Positions 22,031-31,255 of a stretch of DNA of 64,000 bases are shown here, piece by piece; within the stretch, counting starts at the first letter, position 1, and each line of letters starts with the position of its first letter. The position numbers were made by a program, and so were the translations under genes. The notes under the pieces were generated by a model. It was not told the origin of the DNA. It saw nothing but the letters and a program-made list of their open reading frames with translations, and searched no databases. The stretch comes from Betaproteobacteria bacterium (lineage in GTDB: Bacteria; Pseudomonadota; Gammaproteobacteria; Burkholderiales; Casimicrobiaceae). The DNA is taken from assembly GCA_029884335.1 (NCBI GenBank), contig JAOUIA010000006.1:1-64000 (forward strand), given 5' to 3'.

Positions 22031-22765
22031 ATGCAGGACGTGGTCAGGGGCAGCGAGCTGTACAAGGGCAAGGCGAAGACCGTCTACGCGACGAGCGATC
22101 CGCGCTACCTCGTCATGCACTATCGCGACGACGTGTCGGCCTTCGACGGCGCGAAGCTCGCCAAGCTCGACCGCAAGGGCGAGACGAACAACCTGATCAA
22201 CGCGTACGTGATGGGCAGGCTCGCCGAAGCGGGCGTGGCCTCGCACTTCGTGCGGGTGCTGAACGAGCGGGAGTCGCTCGTCAAGGCGATGAAGATGCTG
22301 CCCGTCGAGTGCGTCGTGCGCAACGTCGTGGCCGGGTCGATGGCCAAGCGCTACGGCATCGCCGAAGGCACGAAGCTCGCCGAGCCTGTCTTCGAGTTCT
22401 TCCTCAAGAGCGACGCGCTGCACGATCCGCTCGTGAACGACGACCACATCCGCATCCTCGGCTGGGCGGGCGCCGGCGAGATCGCCGAGATGAAGGCGCT
22501 CACGCACAAGGTCAACGGCGTGCTGAAGCCGATGTTCGCGAAAGCCGGCATCGATCTCGTCGACTACAAGCTCGAGTTCGGTCACCCGGTCGACGACCCC
22601 AACGGCCCGATCGTGCTGGGGGACGAGTTCACGCCCGACGGGTGCCGGCTGTGGGACGCGGCGACCGGCGAGAAGATGGACAAGGACCGCTTCCGCCGCG
22701 ACCTCGGCAGCGTGATCGAGCACTACCGCGAGGTGGGCCGGCGCATCGGCGTGCCAAACATGTAA
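22031..22765 (+). CDS. purC: Phosphoribosylaminoimidazole-succinocarboxamide synthase (SAICAR synthase)
   Basis: PurC joins CAIR with aspartate in purine biosynthesis. The 244-residue protein has LYKGKAKTVYAT (P-loop-like ATP site), VVRNVVAGSMAKRYG, the SAICAR signature LVDYKLEFGHP and LGDEFTPDGCRLWD. The ATG at 22031 is chosen over 22007 because GAGGGAGA lies 8-12 nt upstream and the protein then starts MQDVVRGSELYKGKAK, as in homologues. The alternative start would overlap the hydrolase gene by 8 bp. It ends the dapA-bamC-MBL-purC operon. Confidence 0.97.
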   Translation: MQDVVRGSELYKGKAKTVYATSDPRYLVMHYRDDVSAFDGAKLAKLDRKGETNNLINAYVMGRLAEAGVASHFVRVLNERESLVKAMKMLPVECVVRNVVAGSMAKRYGIAEGTKLAEPVFEFFLKSDALHDPLVNDDHIRILGWAGAGEIAEMKALTHKVNGVLKPMFAKAGIDLVDYKLEFGHPVDDPNGPIVLGDEFTPDGCRLWDAATGEKMDKDRFRRDLGSVIEHYREVGRRIGVPNM

Positions 22766-22773
22766 CGCTCAAA

Positions 22774-22928
22774 CCGCCGTCGTCCCCGCCTTAGCTGTCG
22801 TCATCCCCGCGTAGGCGGGGATCCAGCGACTTCCATCCTGCGGTAACCGGAACCCACAGAGACACTGGGTCCCCGCCCCCCGACTGCAGTCCTCGGGGGC
22901 AGGCTTCGCGGGGACGACGACGATCGCG
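22774..22928. repeat. Dispersed 'GTCATCCCCGCGTAGGCGGGGATCC' type repeat, degenerate
   Basis: The intergenic stretch after purC holds CCCCGCGTAGGCGGGG (a palindrome, 22805-22820) followed by ATCCAGCGACTT, and a larger imperfect inverted arrangement of CGTCGTCCCCGC (22780 region) with GCGGGGACGACG (22910 region). ATCCCCGC-TAGGCGGGGATCCAG elements are among the commonest intergenic repeats of betaproteobacteria. It lies between convergent purC and the DUF7931-like gene. Confidence 0.75.
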
Positions 22929-22940
22929 GCTTGCGAAGCG

Positions 22941-23462
22941 TCAGCCCAACCCCAGCGTCGAGCCCCCGATCGCCGGCTCCCCGGTCGCCCAGATCTCCTC
23001 GAAGCGCTCGGCCAGGGGCCGCACCGCCTGCGGCATCGAGGTGAGCAGCGTCGCGCGCGGCTGATCGACGTGGTAGCGGTGCAGCGCGTGGCGCGCGTCG
23101 ACGACGAGCAAGGCGTCGTTCGCCGCCCGGGCTTCGGCGCCGGTGCGCCACACCGCCATCGCGTGCCCATAGACGCGCAGCAAGGCGAGGAGGCGCGGGC
23201 ACGACGCCGCGAGGAAGCGCGTGTCGTGCACGATGATGCGCAACTCGGCGTTGCGCGACCGGCGCAGGAACGCCTTGACGCCTTCCGCGCGCTGCGCGCC
23301 GTCCCATCCCGTGTCGGCGAGGTCGCGGTCGAAGACGAGGACGCGCTGCGTGCCGAGCGCCAGCAGCGCGTCGATGGCCTCCCTCTGCTCGGCGAGCGTG
23401 GCGAGGCGCCGCTCCTCGGCGGGAGGCGTCGGAGCGTCAGTCGGCGGGGGCGAGGTAACCAT
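22941..23462 (-). CDS. Uncharacterised protein, probably DUF7931 family
   Basis: A 173-residue soluble protein. From about residue 20 it shows alternating beta/alpha segments such as TLAEQREAIDALLALG, RVLVFDRDLADTGWDG, ELRIIVHDTRFLAASCPRLL and ALLVVDARHALHRYHVDQPR. This pattern resembles a phospholipase-D-like or NYN-like half domain but lacks an HKD motif. It starts inside the 3' end of the RoxA gene (26-bp overlap), so translation is probably coupled. The same order (FKBP divergent, cupin oxygenase, this protein) is common in betaproteobacteria, from memory. No function is known. Confidence 0.72.
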   Translation of the reverse strand: MVTSPPPTDAPTPPAEERRLATLAEQREAIDALLALGTQRVLVFDRDLADTGWDGAQRAEGVKAFLRRSRNAELRIIVHDTRFLAASCPRLLALLRVYGHAMAVWRTGAEARAANDALLVVDARHALHRYHVDQPRATLLTSMPQAVRPLAERFEEIWATGEPAIGGSTLGLG

Positions 23463-24570
23463 CGGCGTACCAGCGGTGGAGGAGGCGCAGCGCGGCCGGC
23501 CCGAGGCGGCGGCAGTCCCTTGCCGGCAGCGCGCGCTGGTCGGCAAGGCGGAGGAGCGCGGCATCGCCTGCCGCGCGCTCGACCGGCTCTCCGTTGACGT
23601 GGATCGCCGCGTCGTCGTAGAGCATCAGCGTGCGCGCGTCGAGCGCAAGCCCGCGCTGCGCGACGCGTCGCCGGAACTCGGCAGGCGCGAGCGGCGCGCG
23701 CGGGGGATCGAAGACGACGATCGGCTTGGGCTCGGACAGCATGCGGCCGAGGAAGCGGCGCACGAGCGCGTCGTCCCAGCGCAGCGCGCGCAGCATCGCG
23801 GCGACGCGGCGAACCATCGCGTCGGGGATGCGCGCAGGCTTCGTCGTCGGCCGAAGACCCGGGTCGGCGTAGCGGCCCGCGAGGTCGACCTCGTCGCGCA
23901 TGAAGTCGAGGAACGCGATCGCCAGCTCCTGCGCCGTGGCTGCGCGAAAGCCGATCGAGTACGTCGTGCAAGGCTCGAGCGCCACGCCGTCGTGCCCCCA
24001 CTCCGGCGGCAGGTACAGCATGTCGCCCGGGCCGAACACGCGGTCGTGCGACGGAGCGAAGCGGCGCAGGATCCTGAGCGGCAGGCCGGGGCGGAACTTC
24101 GCGTCGTCCTGCCGGCCGTAGCGCCAGCGGCGACGGCCGAAGCCTTGCAGCAGGAACACGTCGTAGTTGTCGACGTGCGGGCCGACTCCGCCGCCTGCGA
24201 CCGCGTAGCTCACCATCACGTCGTCGAGCCGCGCGTAGGGCACGAACGCGAAGTGGCGCAGCAACGCGTCGCACGCGGGCTCGTGACGGTTCACGCCCTG
24301 CACGAGCAGCGACCAGCCGGTGGCGGGCAGGCCGCGGAAGTCGGCGGCACGCAGCGGCCCGTGCCGCAGCGTCCACGCGGACCGCTCGCGCACCACGAGG
24401 CGCGACTCGACGTCGTCGCGCGCGGCGAGGCGCTTGAGCCGCGGAAGGTCGAGCGGCCCGGTGAAGCCCGGCAGCGCCGCGGCGACGCGCAGCGCTTCCT
24501 TCTGCCAGTGGCGCGCCAGGAAACTGGCCGGCGCAAGGCCGCCGAGCAGGCGTCGGCGTGCTTCGGACAT
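23437..24570 (-). CDS. roxA: Ribosomal oxygenase, JmjC/cupin domain (RoxA/YcfD-like)
   Basis: YcfD/RoxA is a 2-oxoglutarate/Fe(II) oxygenase that hydroxylates an arginine of ribosomal protein L16. This 377-residue protein (E. coli 373) has the HxD iron triad start in GGGVGPHVDNYDVFLLQ (His132, Asp134), the substrate-pocket FGRRRWRYG, and the distal part DMLYLPPEWGHDGVAL with the third His. A C-terminal winged-helix-like region with RRRVAQRGLALDAR follows. A TATAAT box lies 7 nt before the ATG. It overlaps the downstream DUF7931-like gene. Confidence 0.9.
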   Translation of the reverse strand: MSEARRRLLGGLAPASFLARHWQKEALRVAAALPGFTGPLDLPRLKRLAARDDVESRLVVRERSAWTLRHGPLRAADFRGLPATGWSLLVQGVNRHEPACDALLRHFAFVPYARLDDVMVSYAVAGGGVGPHVDNYDVFLLQGFGRRRWRYGRQDDAKFRPGLPLRILRRFAPSHDRVFGPGDMLYLPPEWGHDGVALEPCTTYSIGFRAATAQELAIAFLDFMRDEVDLAGRYADPGLRPTTKPARIPDAMVRRVAAMLRALRWDDALVRRFLGRMLSEPKPIVVFDPPRAPLAPAEFRRRVAQRGLALDARTLMLYDDAAIHVNGEPVERAAGDAALLRLADQRALPARDCRRLGPAALRLLHRWYADGYLAPAD

Positions 24571-24577
24571 GCGGCGG

Positions 24578-24583
24578 ATTATA
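24578..24583 (-). promoter_or_regulatory. -10 box (TATAAT) 7 nt before the roxA start
   Basis: A perfect TATAAT on the minus strand is followed by CCGCCGC and the ATG at 24570. No TTGACA-like -35 is visible. The geometry predicts a leaderless or nearly leaderless transcript. Confidence 0.55.
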
Positions 24584-24622
24584 GGACGCTCGCCCGAGGC
24601 GGGCCACGCGCCGCGCGGGCGC

Positions 24623-24628
24623 TACAAT
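24623..24628 (+). promoter_or_regulatory. Candidate -10 box (TACAAT) for the FKBP gene
   Basis: TACAAT lies 56 bp before the ATG at 24685 in the 114-bp divergent region shared with roxA; the -35 region is GC-rich and not recognisable. Confidence 0.4.
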
Positions 24629-24684
24629 GCCGCTTCCCGCTCGCGCCCCGCCAGGCGCGCTTCCCATCGACCGGACACGCCCGC

Positions 24685-25158
24685 ATGAACGTCTTCGCCA
24701 ACACCGTCGTCTCGCTCACGTTCAAGCTGTTCGACGCGTCGAGCGCGCTGATCGAGGAGACGCCGGAGCCGATCGCCTACCTGCACGGCGGCTACTCGGG
24801 CATCTTCCCGAAGGTCGAGGCCGCGCTCAACTTCAGGAACGTCGGCGACACGGTGTCGGTGACGCTCGAGCCCGCCGACGCGTTCGGCGACTACGACCCC
24901 GAGCTGATCCGCCTCGAGCCCGTCGACTCGCTGCCGCCCGACGTCGCCGTCGGCGGCTACCTGGTCGCCGACGAGAACGGCGAAGAGCGCGTCTGGCGGG
25001 TGACCAGCGTCGCCGACGGCAAGGCCGTGCTGGACGGCAACCACGAGCTCGCCGGGCAGCGCCTGCGCTTCGACTGCACGATCGTCGACATCCGGCCGGC
25101 GACGAAGGAGGAGATCGAGCACGGGCACGTGCACGGGGCACATGGGCATCACCATTAG
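24685..25158 (+). CDS. FKBP-type peptidyl-prolyl isomerase, SlyD-like
   Basis: A 157-residue SlyD-type isomerase/chaperone. The FKBP domain is split by an inserted flap domain: N-terminal VVSLTFKLFDASSALIEETPEPIAYLHGG, then IFPKVEAALNFRNVGDTVSVTLEPADAFGDYDPELI (DAFGDYDP is the SlyD hallmark), the insert-in-flap around VGGYLVADENGEER, and the return strand LRFDCTIVDIRPAT. The tail ends in a His-rich metal-binding segment (HGHVHGAHGHHH), shorter than that of E. coli SlyD. In SlyD this tail binds Ni/Zn. The gene is divergent from roxA. Confidence 0.93.
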   Translation: MNVFANTVVSLTFKLFDASSALIEETPEPIAYLHGGYSGIFPKVEAALNFRNVGDTVSVTLEPADAFGDYDPELIRLEPVDSLPPDVAVGGYLVADENGEERVWRVTSVADGKAVLDGNHELAGQRLRFDCTIVDIRPATKEEIEHGHVHGAHGHHH

Positions 25159-25448
25159 CGCGGTCGATGCAAATCGCACCTCGCACTGACCGTGGATGAC
25201 GCAGGGTCGAGTTGCGCGATTTGCATCGAGGCTTGAATCAGGCGGGCGGCTTGGGACGCCGGCCTCCTTGGACCCGATTTCCCGATTCGGAGCGACGGAG
25301 TGTCGGCCGTCCAGCGTCGACTCGCAAAGGCCGTCGATCCCCACGCAAACGACGCGAGGGGCCCCTCGCCGGCCGCTCGCGCCGCGGCCCATTGCCGCCC
25401 GCCGGCAACGACACGAATCACCGGGCGCCGTGCGCAGGCGCGTGCCGC
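25159..25448. repeat. Intergenic region with a 13-bp inverted repeat and a diverged 'TCCTTGGAC' dispersed repeat
   Basis: Immediately after the FKBP stop, CGATGCAAATCGC (25165-25177) and its exact complement (25216-25228) form an inverted repeat with a 38-bp spacer. From about 25261 to 25380 follows a diverged third copy of the repeat seen twice near 39361-39712 (shared blocks GGCCTCCTTGGAC, TGTCGGC, CGTCCAGC, CCGTCGATCCCCACGC, GCCCCTCGCCGG). No credible gene was found between FKBP and mutS, which converge here. Confidence 0.65.
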
Positions 25449-28055
25449 CTAGGAGTCCGCGAGCTTCTTGAGGTCGTAGAGCGCGGCGAGCGCTTCGCGC
25501 GGCGACAGCGCATCAGGGTCGAGGGCCGCGAGGCGGTCGAGCAGCGCCGCATGGGGCACCGCCGTGGGCGCCGCGACCGCCTCGGCAGCGAAGAGGTCGG
25601 GCTGGCCCTCGTTGCGCGAGGAGAACTGCTCGAGCCGCGCGAGGTAGGCGCGGGCCTGCCTGACGGTGTCGGCAGGGACGCCGGCGAGCTTCGCCACCTG
25701 CAGCCCGTAGCTGCGGTTCGCGGGGCCGTCCTCGACCGCGTGCAGGAACACGATGCCGTCCTTGTGCTCGACGGCGTCGAGGTGCACGTTCGCGCAGCCC
25801 TCCATCTCGGCGGCAAGCGCCGTGAGCTCGAAGTAGTGCGTCGCGAACAGCCCGAGGCAGCGGTTGCGCTCGGCGAGGCGGTGCGCGATCGCCCACGCCA
25901 GCGCGAGCCCGTCGAACGTCGACGTGCCGCGCCCGATCTCGTCGATCAGCACGAGGCTGCGCGGCGTGGCGCGGTTGAGGATGTAGGCCGCCTCGGTCAT
26001 CTCGACCATGAACGTCGAACGACCGCCCGCCAGGTCGTCCGAGGCGCCGATGCGTGTGAAGATCGCGTCCAGCGGCCCGATCACCGCCTCGTCGGCGGGC
26101 ACGAACGAGCCGCAGTGCGCGAGCAGCGCGATCACCGCCGTCTGCCGCATGTAGGTCGACTTGCCGCCCATGTTCGGGCCGGTGACGACGAGCAGCCGGC
26201 GCTCGCGCGACAGCGCTGCGTCGTTCGGCACGAAGTCGTCGACCTGCCGCTCGACCACCGGGTGGCGGCCGCGGCGGATCGCGATGCCCGGCTCGGCGGC
26301 GAAGCGCGGGCGCACCAGCCGCAGCGCCAGCGCGCGGTCGGCCAGGTTGGCGAGCACGTCGAGCGAGGCCAGCGCCGCCGCCGCGCGCTGCAGCGCGGGA
26401 ATGGCGGGCGCGAGATCGGCGAGCAACGCCTCGAACAGCAGCCTCTCGCGGGCGAGCGCACGCTCCTGCGCGGAGAGCGCCCTGTCCTCGAACGCCTTGA
26501 GCTCCGGCGTGACGTAGCGCTCGGCGTTCTTGAGCGTCTGGCGGCGCCGGTAGTCGTCGGGCACGCGGGCGGCGTTCGCGTGCGTCACCTCGATGTAGAA
26601 GCCGTGCACGCGGTTGTACTCGACCTTGAGCGAGGCGATGCCCGTGCGCTCGCGCTCGCGCTTCTCGAGCGCGAGCAGGAACTCGCCGCAGTTCGCGTCG
26701 ATCGCCCGCAGCTCGTCGAGCTCCGGGTCGAACCCCGCCGCGATCACGCCGCCGTCGCGCAGTTGCGCCGCCGGTTCCGCCTGCAGCGTGCGCGCGAGGC
26801 GCTCGTGCCACGCCGGGTCGACGCCCAGCGCGCCGCACACGTCGTCGATGGCGTCGCCGCGCATCGCCGCAAGCGAAGCGACGAGCGCCGGCAGCTCCGC
26901 GAGCGTGTCGCGCAGTCCCGCGAGGTCGCGCGGCCGCGCCGATCCGAGCGCCACGCGACCGGCGATGCGCTCCACGTCGGCCGTGCGCTTGAGCGCCACG
27001 GCGATCGCGCGGCGCTCCGTCGGGGCGCCGAGCAGCGCCTCCACCGCGTCGTGCCGCGCCGCCGCCCGCAGCGGATCGGCCAGCGGCTGCGTGAGCCAGC
27101 GGCGCAGCAGGCGGCTGCCGGCCGCGGTCACGCAGCCGTCGAGCAGCGAGAGCAGCGTCGGCGCGCTCTCGCCGGAGAGCGTCTGCGTGATCTCGAGCGT
27201 GCGCCGCGCGGCCGGGTCGAGGCCGAGGAACTCCCCCGACGCTTCGACGCGGATGTCGCGCACGTGCGCGAGCGAGGCCTGCTGCGTCGCTCCGGCGTAG
27301 CCGGCGAGCGCGCCCGCCGCCGCCAGCGCGAGCGGCACCTCGGCGACGCCGAACGCGGCGAGGCTGTCGAGGCCGAGCACGCGGATCAGCGAGCGCTCCG
27401 CGGCGGCGGCGTCGAACTGCCAGGCGGGCAGGGCGCGGGTGGGCACGCCGCGCTCGCGCGGCGGCGCTTCGCCGTCTTCTGCCACGAGAAGCTCCGCCGC
27501 CTCGATGCGCTCCAGCGTGGCGGCAGCTTCGGCAAGCGGCGCCTCGGCGAGCGTCAGCCGTCCGGAGGCCAGGTCGAGCCACGCGACCCCGGCTCGCTTG
27601 CCTGAGGCGTGCCAGGCGGCGAGCAGGCACTCGCGCCGCGCATCGAGCAGGCCCGCGTCAGTGACGGTGCCGGGGGTGACGATGCGCGCGACCTTGCGCT
27701 CGAGCGGTCCCTTCGTCGTCGCCGGGTCGCCGAACTGCTCGACGATGACCGCCGACTCGCCTGCCTTCATCAGCCGCGCGAGGTGCTGCTCGACCGCGTG
27801 GTACGGCACGCCCGCCATCGGGATCGGCGCGCCGGCCGACTGGCCGCGCGCGGTGAGCGTGATGTCGAGCAGGCGCGCCGCGCGCTCGGCGTCGTCGTAG
27901 AACAGCTCGTAGAAGTCGCCCATCCGGTAGAGCACGAGCTTGTCCGGATGTTCCGCCTTGACGCGCAGGTACTGCTGCATCATCGGCGTGTGGGCGGCGA
28001 GCGTGCGCTGCGGCGCGGTCCCCGCGACGGTCGACGCAGGCGCGGCCTCGCTCAT
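25449..28055 (-). CDS. mutS: DNA mismatch repair protein MutS
   Basis: MutS recognises base mismatches and small loops. The 868-residue protein has the mismatch-reading N-terminal motif [14 protein letters not shown] (Phe-x-Glu, about residues 44-57), connector and lever domains, the clamp region around [17 protein letters not shown], and the ATPase with Walker [36 protein letters not shown], Walker [21 protein letters not shown] and [11 protein letters not shown]. The C-terminal tail after the ATPase is present. The ATG at 28055 is preceded by a TATAAT box only 7 nt away. The gene converges with the FKBP gene and is divergent from the polysaccharide deacetylase gene; mutL is not in the window. 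Confidence 0.98.
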   Translation of the reverse strand: MSEAAPASTVAGTAPQRTLAAHTPMMQQYLRVKAEHPDKLVLYRMGDFYELFYDDAERAARLLDITLTARGQSAGAPIPMAGVPYHAVEQHLARLMKAGESAVIVEQFGDPATTKGPLERKVARIVTPGTVTDAGLLDARRECLLAAWHASGKRAGVAWLDLASGRLTLAEAPLAEAAATLERIEAAELLVAEDGEAPPRERGVPTRALPAWQFDAAAAERSLIRVLGLDSLAAFGVAEVPLALAAAGALAGYAGATQQASLAHVRDIRVEASGEFLGLDPAARRTLEITQTLSGESAPTLLSLLDGCVTAAGSRLLRRWLTQPLADPLRAAARHDAVEALLGAPTERRAIAVALKRTADVERIAGRVALGSARPRDLAGLRDTLAELPALVASLAAMRGDAIDDVCGALGVDPAWHERLARTLQAEPAAQLRDGGVIAAGFDPELDELRAIDANCGEFLLALEKRERERTGIASLKVEYNRVHGFYIEVTHANAARVPDDYRRRQTLKNAERYVTPELKAFEDRALSAQERALARERLLFEALLADLAPAIPALQRAAAALASLDVLANLADRALALRLVRPRFAAEPGIAIRRGRHPVVERQVDDFVPNDAALSRERRLLVVTGPNMGGKSTYMRQTAVIALLAHCGSFVPADEAVIGPLDAIFTRIGASDDLAGGRSTFMVEMTEAAYILNRATPRSLVLIDEIGRGTSTFDGLALAWAIAHRLAERNRCLGLFATHYFELTALAAEMEGCANVHLDAVEHKDGIVFLHAVEDGPANRSYGLQVAKLAGVPADTVRQARAYLARLEQFSSRNEGQPDLFAAEAVAAPTAVPHAALLDRLAALDPDALSPREALAALYDLKKLADS

Positions 28056-28062
28056 CGGCGCG

Positions 28063-28068
28063 ATTATA
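28063..28068 (-). promoter_or_regulatory. -10 box (TATAAT) 7 nt before the mutS start
   Basis: Perfect TATAAT on the minus strand, then CGCGCCG, then ATG 28055. It is the same spacing as at roxA and implies a leaderless or very short leader on mutS mRNA. Confidence 0.55.
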
Positions 28069-28302
28069 CGAAGGCCGCGGGGATTCACCGGGCGGCGGCG
28101 CTCATGTCCATGAAATGCAAAGGGAATCGCGCGCCGACCCGGGGTCCTGGGCGCGGCGCGGCGCGACGTGGTCGCGGCGAGGCGCTGTCGCGTTTGCGCC
28201 AACGCGTCGTAGCCCACAACGGCGGACGTCCCGCCGAAAGCGTCGCTTTCCCCGCCGTGCGCGCTCCGCCCTCGCCTGGCCCGCGTGTAACATCGGACGG
28301 CA

Positions 28303-28389
28303 ATGAGCGAGACCTTCCGACTCTTCGTGCCGGCGGCGTCCTGGTGGCCGCATGGGCGCGCCGGGACTTCCCGCGCGGAGGCGCGGTGA
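28303..28389 (+). CDS. Putative 28-residue leader ORF overlapping the deacetylase start
   Basis: ATG 28303 opens [20 protein letters not shown] and runs 28 codons to a TGA that overlaps the GTG start of the deacetylase (GTGA, 28386-28389). A -10-like TAACAT at 28288-28293 would place the transcript start at or just before this ATG. The overlap suggests translational coupling. No homology is recognised and such short ORFs occur by chance, so this is a candidate only. The rest of the 330-bp gap between mutS and the deacetylase (28056-28302) shows nothing else identifiable. Confidence 0.3.
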   Translation: MSETFRLFVPAASWWPHGRAGTSRAEAR

Positions 28390-29234
28390 ACGCGCGAGCG
28401 CCGAACGCAGTCATCAACGCGTTGACGGTCGACGTCGAGGACTACTTCCAGGTCTCGGCGTTCGAGCCCCACATGAGCCGCGATGCGTGGGACGCGCAGC
28501 CGCGGCGCGTCGAAGCGAACGTGGATCGCATCCTGGGCATGCTGGCCGAGCACGGCGCACGGGCGACGTTCTTCACGCTGGGCTGGCTGGCCGAGCGGCA
28601 CCCGGCGATGGTCCGCCGCATCGTCGACGGCGGGCACGAGCTCGCCAGCCACGGCCACTCGCACGGACGAGCGACGGATCAGCGGCCCGTGGAGTTCCGC
28701 GCCGACATCCGGCGCGCCAAGGCCGTTCTCGAGGAGATCGGCGGCTGCGAGGTGCGCGGCTACCGCGCGCCGAGCTTCTCGATCGGCCCCGCCAATCGCT
28801 GGGCCTTCGATTGCATTGCGGAGGCGGGCTACCGCTACTCGTCGAGCGTCTATCCGATCCGCCACGACCACTACGGCGCGCCCGACGCGCCCCGCGTGCC
28901 CCACGAGGTCGCCGCCGGGCTCGTCGAGTTGCCCGTCGCCACGGTGCGCCTGTGGAACGCGAACCTGCCGGCCGGCGGCGGCGGCTACTTCCGCCTGCTC
29001 CCCTACGTGCTGTCGCGCTGGTCGCTCGCGCGGATCAACGAGGTCGAGGGCCGGCCGGCGATCTTCTACTTCCACCCCTGGGAGCTCGATCCGGAGCAAC
29101 CGCGCGTCCGCGGGCTCTCCGCGAAAGCCCGCTTCCGCCACTACCTCAATCTCGACCGGACGCAGCCGCGGCTCGCCCGGCTGATGCGCGACTTCGCCTG
29201 GGGCCGCGTCGACGACGTCTTCGCGTGCCGCTAG
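28386..29234 (+). CDS. XrtA/PEP-CTERM system polysaccharide deacetylase
   Basis: A 282-residue NodB-homology deacetylase with the DUF3473 C-terminal region typical of exosortase-A loci. Motifs are [17 protein letters not shown] (catalytic Asp and metal-binding Asp, about residues 14-30), [14 protein letters not shown], the metal motif [13 protein letters not shown] (HxxxH), [11 protein letters not shown], and [14 protein letters not shown] near the C-terminus. It would de-N-acetylate an exopolysaccharide or its precursor in the cytoplasm or periplasm; no signal peptide is seen. The GTG start has a strong GGAGG five bases upstream. The partner genes (TIGR03013 transferase, PrsK, PrsR) follow after a 526-bp gap. 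Confidence 0.9.
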   Translation: MNARAPNAVINALTVDVEDYFQVSAFEPHMSRDAWDAQPRRVEANVDRILGMLAEHGARATFFTLGWLAERHPAMVRRIVDGGHELASHGHSHGRATDQRPVEFRADIRRAKAVLEEIGGCEVRGYRAPSFSIGPANRWAFDCIAEAGYRYSSSVYPIRHDHYGAPDAPRVPHEVAAGLVELPVATVRLWNANLPAGGGGYFRLLPYVLSRWSLARINEVEGRPAIFYFHPWELDPEQPRVRGLSAKARFRHYLNLDRTQPRLARLMRDFAWGRVDDVFACR

Positions 29235-29760
29235 CGAAGCGCTGCGTAACCTCACGGCGCGCGCAGTCTCGCATGCAGGACTAACCACAACCCGCAACTT
29301 GCAGTTCGCTCGGCTGCCCTTCGGGACGCGCTTCCCCGGGCGCCGGAGGTGTTGCGGTCTCAGTCTGGTTCCGGGGCGTGGCGCCTGCCACGCCCGGCGG
29401 ACCGCGCCTGGCCATCGTCCCGGGGAAGCGCGCCGCGCATCCGCGGGTTACGCAGAGCTTCCCCAGGCGGCAATGGCCGCGGCGTCACGGAACTCCGGGG
29501 CCGGAACGGCGCCGGCGCTCCAGGGCCAGCGCGATCGGTAGCTGACAACGCGTCGGCGATCTGCCTGTGAACGACAATTGTGCGCGCAATGCGCCGTTTG
29601 ACGGCAAAACGCGCACGCAGCGTCCGCGGCGGCGATCATTCGCCAACAGGCAACGCTACTATTCGGGTTTGACCGGGGGACGGCCTGCCGTCCGTCGCAT
29701 TGGCGACGGATCGGAAGCAAGGGCATTCCCCGCGCTTCCCGGCGAACGAAGCTCCGACGC
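29235..29760. promoter_or_regulatory. 526-bp non-coding region before the sugar transferase, with several stem-loops
   Basis: No convincing gene is seen. Structures present: GGGCGTGGC-gcct-GCCACGCCC (29374-29395, 9-bp stem); the 8-bp palindrome ACAATTGT (29574-29581); a two-tier stem with outer arms GTGCGCG/CGCGCAC (29580-29616) around GCCGT-TTG-ACGGC; and GGACGGC-CT-GCCGTCC (29678-29693). I found no clear -24/-12 (TGGCAC...TTGC) or -35/-10 promoter. The first stem may terminate deacetylase transcription, and the rest is a plausible regulatory leader for the EPS genes. Confidence 0.4.
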
Positions 29761-31143
29761 ATGTTCCGCGCACTGCGCCAGCACCTGTCACCCGCGACTC
29801 TCGCGCAACTCGCCGTCGAAGCGGTGTGGCTGTTCGTCGCGGGCATCATCGTCATGCGGGTCGCCTCGCAACTCGCCGTGCCCGCGCGCGAGTTCGTGGT
29901 GCCGGCGTTCATCTTCGCGTTCCTGATCCTCTCGCTCAACGGCGCCTTCGGGATCTATCGCCGCGGCGAGCGCGTGGGCACGAGCTCGTACGTCCTGCGC
30001 CTGCTGCTCGCGCCGGCGATCGGCGTGCCGCTCGCCTACTTCGCCGCGAACGTGGTGCCGCACGGCGACGTGTTCCAGGAGAACGTCGGGCTGGTGGTGG
30101 TGATCGCGATCGGGGGCCTGCTGCTGCTGCGCCACGTGCTGCTGCTGCCGCTGATCACGACGCTGCTGCCGCACCGCGTCCTGGTGCTGGGCACCGGGCC
30201 CGAGGCGCGCCTGGTCGAGGCCTCGCTTGCCGCCGCGCACCCGCCCGGGCTGCGCCTGGTCGGCTTCCGGTCGCTGGAGAAGATCCCGGAGACGTCGGTG
30301 TCGCCCGGCAAGGTGATCGCCTCGCGCGGGAGCCTGCTGGACGACGCGCGCGAGCTGCGCGTCAACGAGATCATCGTCGCGGCCCGGCAACAGCGCGGCG
30401 GCGTGCTGCCGCTTCGCGAGCTGCTCGACTGCCGGCTCCACGGCGTCGAGATCACCGATCTCGCACGCTACTTCGAGCGCGTGCACAGCAAAGTCCCCAT
30501 CGAGCTCGTCAAGGTCAGCTGGCTGATCTACGGCGACGGCTACCGCCAGGGGTGGCTGCGCACGCTGGTCAAGCGCACGTTCGACATCGCTGCCGCGCTG
30601 TCGCTGCTGTTCCTCACGCTGCCCATCATGCTCGCCGCCGCGGTGGCCATCCTGGTCGAAAGCGGCGCGCCCGTGCTGTACCGGCAGCAGCGCGTCGGCC
30701 TGCGCGGGCGCCGCTTCACGGTGTTCAAGTTCCGCAGCATGGCGCAGGACGCCGAGCGCGACGGCGAAGTGCGCTGGGCGACGGCGCGCGACCCGCGCGT
30801 GACGCGCGTCGGGCGGGTCATCCGCCGGCTGCGCATCGACGAACTGCCGCAGCTCTTCAACGTGCTGCGCGGCGAGATGAGCTTCGTCGGGCCGCGGCCG
30901 GAGCGTCCCGAGTTCGTGGAATTGCTCACCGGGCAGATCCCGTTCTACGCGGTGCGGCACAGCGTGAAGCCGGGCCTCACCGGATGGGCGCAGGTGCGCT
31001 ACTCGTACGGCGCGAACGTCGAGCAGTCGGTGCGCAAGCTCGAATTCGACCTGTACTACGTCAAGAACCACACGCTCGCCCTCGACGTCCTGATCCTGCT
31101 CGAGACGGTACGGGTCGTCCTGCTCGGCGAGGGCGCGCGGTAG
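29761..31143 (+). CDS. TIGR03013 family XrtA/PEP-CTERM system sugar transferase (EpsB/WcaJ-like)
   Basis: A 460-residue polyisoprenyl-phosphate hexose-1-phosphate transferase that starts exopolysaccharide repeat assembly on undecaprenyl phosphate. The N-terminal half has four TM helices (about residues 14-135), then a CoA-binding/Rossmann-like soluble domain (VLVLGTGPEARLVE). The C-terminal bacterial-sugar-transferase domain has a TM (DIAAALSLLFLTLPIMLAAAVAILVES), QQRVGLRGRRFTVFKFRSM, IDELPQLFNVLRGEMSFVGPRPERP and HSVKPGLTGWAQVRYSYG. The form of this domain and its neighbours (PrsK, PrsR, deacetylase) fit the exosortase-A-associated TIGR03013 group. Confidence 0.93.
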   Translation: MFRALRQHLSPATLAQLAVEAVWLFVAGIIVMRVASQLAVPAREFVVPAFIFAFLILSLNGAFGIYRRGERVGTSSYVLRLLLAPAIGVPLAYFAANVVPHGDVFQENVGLVVVIAIGGLLLLRHVLLLPLITTLLPHRVLVLGTGPEARLVEASLAAAHPPGLRLVGFRSLEKIPETSVSPGKVIASRGSLLDDARELRVNEIIVAARQQRGGVLPLRELLDCRLHGVEITDLARYFERVHSKVPIELVKVSWLIYGDGYRQGWLRTLVKRTFDIAAALSLLFLTLPIMLAAAVAILVESGAPVLYRQQRVGLRGRRFTVFKFRSMAQDAERDGEVRWATARDPRVTRVGRVIRRLRIDELPQLFNVLRGEMSFVGPRPERPEFVELLTGQIPFYAVRHSVKPGLTGWAQVRYSYGANVEQSVRKLEFDLYYVKNHTLALDVLILLETVRVVLLGEGAR

Positions 31144-31255
31144 GCGGGCGCCGCGCCGTGCTGCCGCGCAGCGCCAGGCGCCTCGCCGGCTCGTCGTCGC
31201 GACGCACTGCCGCGCCGGCGGCGACGACTTCCTTCCCTTGCGCCGCCGGCACGCC

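Noticed and set aside
29235-29760. Possible sigma-54 (-24/-12) promoter for the EPS genes
   Set aside because: TGGC- and TTGC-like pieces occur but never with the required spacing on either strand.
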